DNA from: a virus
Strand: one strand, 5' to 3'
Length of the DNA stretch: 34,216 bases
IMG/VR virus record: IMGVR_UViG_3300020157_000009
Coordinates: 1-34,216 of that record
Every line of letters begins with the position of its first letter. The first letter of the stretch is position 1. A program made the translations under genes and the position numbers. Under the pieces are notes generated by a model. The model ran no database searches. It was given only the letters and a program-made list of their open reading frames with translations, and was not told the DNA's origin. This document shows, piece after piece, positions 29,091-34,216 of the stretch.

Positions 29091-30104
29091 ATGGCATTCT
29101 CAGGATCAGGAACAGCAACAGGAGCATTAGGTGGAGCTGCATCAGGAGCCATGATGGGTTCTGTTGTTCCCGGAATTGGAACTGCTGTTGGAGCAGGGGT
29201 GGGAGCATTGGTTGGTGGTCTTGGTGGATCTGGATTATTAGGTGGTGGTTCAAATACATCATCTGTTCCTCAATTCAATCCTCAACAGGCACTTGCACTT
29301 CAGCAACAGCAGTATAACCAAATGGCTCCTCAAGCCCAAGGGTTTGCTTCCAATCTTTACAATCAAGCTGCACAACAAGGAATTGATTTCTCCAATCAAG
29401 GAACGGCACAGAATATTCGTCTCCAGAATAAGGTTACTCCCGGTTCTTCTGCACAAAGGGAGCAAGCACTTCAACAAATCAATTCCTACATCCAAGGGCA
29501 AGTTCCTCAAGATGTTCAGCAAAACATCAATCGTCAGGTAGCACAGAACCTTGGTGGTGGATTTAACCTTTTCTCTGGTGGTGGACAAGCTCCACAGAAT
29601 TTTGCTCGAAACATTGGTCAAACAAGCCTTGGTCTTTCCCAATTTGGATTGAGTGCTGCACCTACATGGCAACAGCTCGCTAATACAATGGTTGTTTCCC
29701 CCCAAGTGGGATTAGCCGCTGGACTCCAAGCTGGTAGTTTGGGAACTCAACTTGCAGGATATGCTGCTGGACAAGGGAATCAGTTAGCAGAAAGCCAATA
29801 CCAAGGAGCATTCAACCAATACCAAGGTCAGCAGTTGCAGAACCAAATGCAGAATCAGATGGGACTTGGATTAGGTCAGCTTGGATTGCAGGGATATACA
29901 GCAATGAACAAAGCCAATTACCTTAATTCTTTGGGATCGCCATCACAAGGATCTGCCGCATACGGCAATCAATTTGGAAGTGATCAATTAAGTTCTGGTG
30001 GTTTTTATGAAACCCCTGCCGCCGTACAAGCCGCATTCGGTAAGGGTGCTATCCCTGCTTATTACTCTGGTGGTGGGCAATCTGGATACTATAATCAAGG
30101 ATAA
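29091..30104 (+). CDS. Ejection-type internal virion protein 1
   Basis: The 337-aa product starts with a Gly/Ala-rich hydrophobic region (residues 1-52, for example GTAVGAGVGALVGGLGG), a glycine-zipper-like segment able to insert in membranes. A Gln-rich helical body follows (QQALALQQQQYNQMAPQAQG, QGAFNQYQGQQLQNQMQN), and a Gly/Tyr-rich end. This layout recalls internal proteins that leave the head with the DNA and form a channel across the envelope. It is the first of three consecutive genes of this type. Gln codons are mostly CAA/CAG, matching the phage tRNA-Gln. Confidence 0.6.
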   Translation: MAFSGSGTATGALGGAASGAMMGSVVPGIGTAVGAGVGALVGGLGGSGLLGGGSNTSSVPQFNPQQALALQQQQYNQMAPQAQGFASNLYNQAAQQGIDFSNQGTAQNIRLQNKVTPGSSAQREQALQQINSYIQGQVPQDVQQNINRQVAQNLGGGFNLFSGGGQAPQNFARNIGQTSLGLSQFGLSAAPTWQQLANTMVVSPQVGLAAGLQAGSLGTQLAGYAAGQGNQLAESQYQGAFNQYQGQQLQNQMQNQMGLGLGQLGLQGYTAMNKANYLNSLGSPSQGSAAYGNQFGSDQLSSGGFYETPAAVQAAFGKGAIPAYYSGGGQSGYYNQG

Positions 30105-30109
30105 AACTT

Positions 30110-30976
30110 ATGCCAATTGGATACGCAAATTTCGGAACAATAGAACAAGCTAATAACCAGACTGTTAATCAACTTGCTGGTCTTGGTCAACAGATTGGAA
30201 ATGCTATTGAGACCCATGCGGCTACGCAGTCTGCACAGGCAATGTTGCCTATGCTTCAGCAACAATACCAAACTGGTATGGCAAAGATTGCTGGTGGAGA
30301 TCCTAATGGCCTTGGTGATGTTTATTCTGCAAGCGTTATAGCTTCACAGAATCCTTTGCTTGCCCCTATGGCTAATCATGCGGTGAATATGGCACAGTCT
30401 GCCAATATCAATGCACAGCACATGATGAGGACTCAAGCTATGATCCAAGGTAGGAATCTTGGATTGGCGGCAAAGTATCCAGGATTTATGGACTTACAGA
30501 CGGGTCAGATTAATCCTGATTATACACCCCAATCAAAGCAATCTGCGCCAGTAACGGGATCAACGCTTGCAAATCAAACTGGAAAATTTAGAAACGCTAT
30601 TTCTACTGCTTACAATAATCAAAAAGTAGGATTAGAAGATTTTGTTTCTGGAAAAGATTCCGATGCTGCATCAAGTTTTGCTACAGCGGTTAATTATTAT
30701 CAAGCAGTACAGAAAGACTTGCCAGGATTTACTGATCCAAACTTTGAAAATGCTCTTGCGGCACAAAAAGCAATTCAAGCGGGTCGTGATCCAGCGTTAG
30801 TAATGAAGAAACTGAAAACTATGACTTCAAAATCTCCCGCATCTTCTGCCCCTGCATCTGCACCTGCTCGTAATCCTCAAGCTGGAATGGGAATGCTTCC
30901 TGCCGCCTCTGGTGGAGTTGCCCAAGAAGATACAGAAGAGCCACAAACCCAAGAAGAGAGCCAATCTGTTAGCTAG
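30110..30976 (+). CDS. Ejection-type internal virion protein 2
   Basis: The 288-aa product is helical and rich in Ala and Gln (NQTVNQLAGLGQQIGNAIET, AQAMLPMLQQQYQTGMAKIA). The last 50 residues are a low-complexity Ala/Pro/Ser and Glu/Gln tail (SPASSAPASAPARNPQAG, then EEPQTQEESQ). It lies between two other ejection-type genes, 5 bp after the first and 3 bp before the giant one. Function is inferred from context and composition. Confidence 0.55.
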   Translation: MPIGYANFGTIEQANNQTVNQLAGLGQQIGNAIETHAATQSAQAMLPMLQQQYQTGMAKIAGGDPNGLGDVYSASVIASQNPLLAPMANHAVNMAQSANINAQHMMRTQAMIQGRNLGLAAKYPGFMDLQTGQINPDYTPQSKQSAPVTGSTLANQTGKFRNAISTAYNNQKVGLEDFVSGKDSDAASSFATAVNYYQAVQKDLPGFTDPNFENALAAQKAIQAGRDPALVMKKLKTMTSKSPASSAPASAPARNPQAGMGMLPAASGGVAQEDTEEPQTQEESQSVS

Positions 30977-30979
30977 GTC

Positions 30980-33900
30980 ATGGACGATCCTTTTGCCGAT
31001 ATTCCTATTGTGGGAAAAGGGCAAGCTGGTTCTGTACCAACTGCTCCTTCTAATGATATTCCCATAGGGCCAAATGGGGAGCAATTGAATTTGCCTCCTA
31101 ATACTGGAGCAACTAATTCGTATGGTGGACTTCCTGCTACGCAAACATCTGAAAAAAAAGCACCTGTAGAAGAAGATCCATTTGCTGATATTCCCATGCT
31201 TGGAAAAGCATCTGCACCTGCATCTGCATCTGCTATTGCAAAACCAAAGATAGAATTAGAAAAGGATAATCCATTTTCTAATGTTCCTCTAGTTGGTGAG
31301 GTTCCAGCAGAATTGCCTTGGTATAAGAATTTACCATTATCTGCTGCTGCACAGACTGCCGCTGGAGCAATTCAAACTGCTGGTGGGTTTGAGAGGGCAG
31401 GAGCCGCACCCGTTACAGATATTTCTGGAGTCAATGCCCCTTTCCAACGTGGAGCTACAACTCAAGAGGCTACAACTGCATTTGATAAAGCAATTGCTGA
31501 TAAACAATCAGCGTTGGATTCCATCCAAGGGATTGTTAAAAAGCAAGGATTCTCTACTGCTGAATATGGAAATCAGATTAATGATCTCCAGAGAGAGATT
31601 GGTGATCTTCAAGCACAGAAAGAACAGACTCTTAAACTTCCTCAATACGCTTCTGATACTCAACAACAAGAATTAATCCAACAAAGGAAACAGCTTGGAA
31701 AAGAAGCAAGTGCATTAAGCGAACAAGCCGCTGGAATGTTCCCTGCTTTGGGTGTTAATCAAAAGGATACATCTATTGCCGCCCAATTAGGTCGAGGAGT
31801 TGGTGGAGTTATTGGATTAGCTCCTGCAATGGTGGCTGGCCCATTAGCATTGCCAGCAATGGCAGTGATGAGTGGCAGCCAAGCATACGGCGAGGGATAC
31901 GATGCAAAGGTTCAAGAACTCAAACAACAAGGAGTAACCGACCAAAAGCAACTTGATGAAGCTGGACACCAAGCTGGCAGCCAAGCCGCTGTATCTTCTG
32001 TTCCTCCACTTGCCGCATATACTGTGGGAGGAGCATTAACAACCGCCGCAACATCTGCTCTGCTTAAGGGCGCATCTCCTTTGATAAAGGGATTAGTTGG
32101 TGGAACTGCTGCTGCTGGAGTAAATCTTGGAGTCTCTGGTGGATTAAGGAAAGCAGAAGGCGGGAATTTCTTGCCCAATGTGGAACAAGCTGTACCAGAT
32201 ATTTTATTTGGCGGTCTTCATGGAGTAGGTGCTGGATTAGAGGCTAGAGCAGAAGCCAAGAAAGTCGCTGACACAGAACTTGGTGGGCCAATGCCAGAGA
32301 TTGCCCCATCTAGTGTTGTTGGCGTTAATGAGAAAGAAGCACAGATTATTGCTAATGCTGATACATTGCATGAGACCCCTACACCTGTTGTAGAAACACC
32401 TACACCTGTTGCTGAAGCTCCATCCGTTGAACCAATTGCTTCACCAGAAGAAGCTCCTCAATCTTCAGTAAGAGATGCCGCTTTGCAACAAAAATGGGAG
32501 GAAGTTCAATCTCATCCAGAAGGTAGTCCAGAAAGAGAAAAGGCATTCCAAGAATATATTGATATTTCAAGTGGAAAAACCAAACCCGCTGAAGCTCCAA
32601 TAGCTGAAGCACCAACCGAGGAACCATCAGCTACCGAGCAATCCCCACAACCTGTATCGGGTGCTGGAGAAACCCCTGCTGTAGAACCAACCGCTGAAGT
32701 TGAAATGGTTCCTACACCCGGAGTTCTTCCTGGAGGCAAAGAACCTAAAACAATGGCTCCAAAAGTAGAATATGAAAAAGGAATTGCTGAATTACAGCGA
32801 TTGCGTGGAAATGAAAACATTTCTCTTATTGATTACCAAAATGTTCATTCAAATGTAGCTCAAGGAGTTGATCCTATTGAAGCGGCATTGAGGGCAGAGA
32901 ATGAATATCAAGCTCATAAATATGCAAGATCGGAAACAAACAAGGCTGTAAGTTCTGGAGAGATTCCATCTGGCCCTAAAGTATCTGAACTTTATGAACA
33001 AAAATATAATGAGCGAATTGCTCAACTAAAACCCGCTGAAGTTCCCGTAGCTGAAGCACAACCAACAGAAAAAAATGCCATTCAAAAGCAAACAACAAGA
33101 GAAGTGGGCATTCGCAACGCACCAGCCGTGGGCGAAGGAGTGGGCCGACAAAACGAAACAGAAGTCTCTGCCCAAGAAGGTCAAGTCCCAAAAGAAGAAG
33201 TAACAACCCCAACGATTGAAACTAATGGCGAAAGTGAAGCCCCCAAAATAATTGGCCCTTCTGCTAGGTTAATGAAGAGGGCCGAATCAAGGGGTGAGAT
33301 TATAGCACCAAATCCACAAGAAGGCGTTTCTCCTAAAGAGAGTTTAGATAGGGGTCAAAATTTGATTTCAAAAGGAGCAAATGCAGAGAAAGTTTTGAAT
33401 AATTTTGAAGCTACAAAACGATTCTCTACTGATGATCAAGATATTGTAAGGGCAAAAACCTTTGAACTGGCTCAAAATGCCGAAAAAGCATCTCGCAAGG
33501 GAATAAATTCTCCAGAATATATAGCCGCAAGAGATGCACATCAAAAATGGATTGATAGATCACAAGCAATGATTAGCCAAGCTGGATCAGCTTTAGGAAA
33601 TTTAAGAGGTGGTAATGATATTGATACTGGAACTTTTTATGGAATGCAGGATTCATTCTACAAAACAACAAAATCAAACTTTACTTTACCCCAAGCAGAT
33701 AAAGCCAAAAAACTATCTGATAAGGTAAAATCATATTCAGAACAAGAGCAGAAAAATCAAACAGAATTTAATCAAGGAATTGATAATGCATTAAAAGATG
33801 TTCCTTCAGAACCAATTAGCAGTCCTGATAATGCAAGGCAACAAGTAGCGGATGCAGAACCTGGATCAACTGCTGAAACAAATCGCAACGCTTCAGTATT

Positions 33901-34216
33901 AGAAGATGAAAAAAACAGAATAGAACAACAACTTGAAGAACATAAGAAAACAATATCTGACCTTCAAGAGGAATTAAAGTCACGACCATCTAAAATCAAA
34001 ATCATTTCTGAAAAGGCAAGCAAGATGATTGATGATCTTGCAAACCAAGCAGAAAAACGTATTGCAGAAAGAAGGCGTGAGGGGCGTTTATTTAGTGGAT
34101 CACCTGACCCAACTGAATTAGCTGATTATGCTATTATTGGAGCAAAATTTATTAAAGATGGAGCATTGGGGCTAGGTGAATGGACGGTGAAAATGAAAAA
34201 CAAATTTGGTGATTTT
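30980..34216 (+). CDS. Giant internal virion / polyvalent-type protein, cut by window end
   Basis: The frame from ATG 30980 stays open for 1079 codons to the window edge. Residues 3-13, 66-76 and 97-107 repeat a (D/N)PF(A/S)(D/N)(I/V)P-x-(V/L)G motif. Hydrophobic Gly/Ala-rich stretches lie at about 270-300 (GGVIGLAPAMVAGPLALPAM) and 344-390 (YTVGGALTTAATSALLKGAS). Pro/Glu/Ala-rich linkers cover about 470-590 and 680-720, and a coiled coil about 970-1035. The visible end (RRREGRLFSGSPDPTELADY, then AIIGAKFIKDG) matches a segment common in very large phage ejection proteins, which carry enzymes further on. The C-terminal domains are outside the window. Confidence 0.7.
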   Translation, partial: MDDPFADIPIVGKGQAGSVPTAPSNDIPIGPNGEQLNLPPNTGATNSYGGLPATQTSEKKAPVEEDPFADIPMLGKASAPASASAIAKPKIELEKDNPFSNVPLVGEVPAELPWYKNLPLSAAAQTAAGAIQTAGGFERAGAAPVTDISGVNAPFQRGATTQEATTAFDKAIADKQSALDSIQGIVKKQGFSTAEYGNQINDLQREIGDLQAQKEQTLKLPQYASDTQQQELIQQRKQLGKEASALSEQAAGMFPALGVNQKDTSIAAQLGRGVGGVIGLAPAMVAGPLALPAMAVMSGSQAYGEGYDAKVQELKQQGVTDQKQLDEAGHQAGSQAAVSSVPPLAAYTVGGALTTAATSALLKGASPLIKGLVGGTAAAGVNLGVSGGLRKAEGGNFLPNVEQAVPDILFGGLHGVGAGLEARAEAKKVADTELGGPMPEIAPSSVVGVNEKEAQIIANADTLHETPTPVVETPTPVAEAPSVEPIASPEEAPQSSVRDAALQQKWEEVQSHPEGSPEREKAFQEYIDISSGKTKPAEAPIAEAPTEEPSATEQSPQPVSGAGETPAVEPTAEVEMVPTPGVLPGGKEPKTMAPKVEYEKGIAELQRLRGNENISLIDYQNVHSNVAQGVDPIEAALRAENEYQAHKYARSETNKAVSSGEIPSGPKVSELYEQKYNERIAQLKPAEVPVAEAQPTEKNAIQKQTTREVGIRNAPAVGEGVGRQNETEVSAQEGQVPKEEVTTPTIETNGESEAPKIIGPSARLMKRAESRGEIIAPNPQEGVSPKESLDRGQNLISKGANAEKVLNNFEATKRFSTDDQDIVRAKTFELAQNAEKASRKGINSPEYIAARDAHQKWIDRSQAMISQAGSALGNLRGGNDIDTGTFYGMQDSFYKTTKSNFTLPQADKAKKLSDKVKSYSEQEQKNQTEFNQGIDNALKDVPSEPISSPDNARQQVADAEPGSTAETNRNASVLEDEKNRIEQQLEEHKKTISDLQEELKSRPSKIKIISEKASKMIDDLANQAEKRIAERRREGRLFSGSPDPTELADYAIIGAKFIKDGALGLGEWTVKMKNKFGDF

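Noticed and set aside
31293-31676. 127-codon frame overlapping the giant protein
   Set aside because: It is a shifted frame within the intact 1079-codon reading frame, Leu/Gln-rich and without a start signal.

Overview
The window is a 34.2-kb piece of a tailed double-stranded DNA phage (or a prophage of the same kind). It carries both terminase subunits, a portal protein, a scaffold-like protein, a major capsid protein, tail-nozzle-like proteins, tailspikes, a lysis cassette and ejection-type proteins. I see no sheath, tape-measure or tail-tube gene, so a short-tailed (podovirus-like) virion is the best reading. The lysis cassette includes a probable unimolecular spanin, which implies a host with an outer membrane. 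Many rightward genes start after A/T-rich leaders without a clear Shine-Dalgarno sequence, so the host may initiate translation in a non-canonical way, as Bacteroidota do. I cannot name the host. Both ends cut through genes.

Left part (1-2.5 kb): a truncated leftward gene, a repeat-rich control region with a good sigma70-type promoter, a rightward small-terminase gene, then a pair of small phage genes (a DUF5856/Dps-like candidate and a partner) with strongly G-rich coding strands. After these comes about 450 bp without a convincing gene, containing strong inverted repeats and a perfect TATAAT box.

Leftward block (7.56-2.3 kb): the large terminase, one or two small uncertain genes, then a tight run of small accessory genes: a zinc-ribbon protein, a small basic protein, an unidentified 105-aa protein, a metallophosphoesterase, a winged-helix protein and an HExxH peptidase-like protein. 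The block ends with a 74-aa basic protein and a tRNA-Gln(UUG). One small zinc-finger gene lies on the opposite strand inside this block.

Rightward block (7.6 kb to the end): a small Cys protein, portal, two small proteins, scaffold, a structured leader, major capsid protein, three beta-rich small virion proteins and a glycine-rich fibre. These are followed by a lysis cassette joined by ATGA stop/start overlaps (two-helix holin candidate, u-spanin, second membrane protein, GH108 endolysin). Next come two pectate-lyase-type tailspikes (the second with an S74 self-cleaving chaperone), a third fibre with a related N-terminus, a GIY-YIG remnant, a nozzle protein with an FnIII insertion, a knob-like fibre, three small proteins, an adaptor-like protein and three ejection-type proteins. 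The last of these is a very large protein that runs off the window.

The most interesting points are a 68-bp exact repeat with sharp edges between the two tailspikes, a vestigial spike start codon region, a nested hairpin just after the large terminase, a two-helix u-spanin, the GIY-YIG remnant, and a PFADIP-type motif repeated three times at the start of the giant protein.
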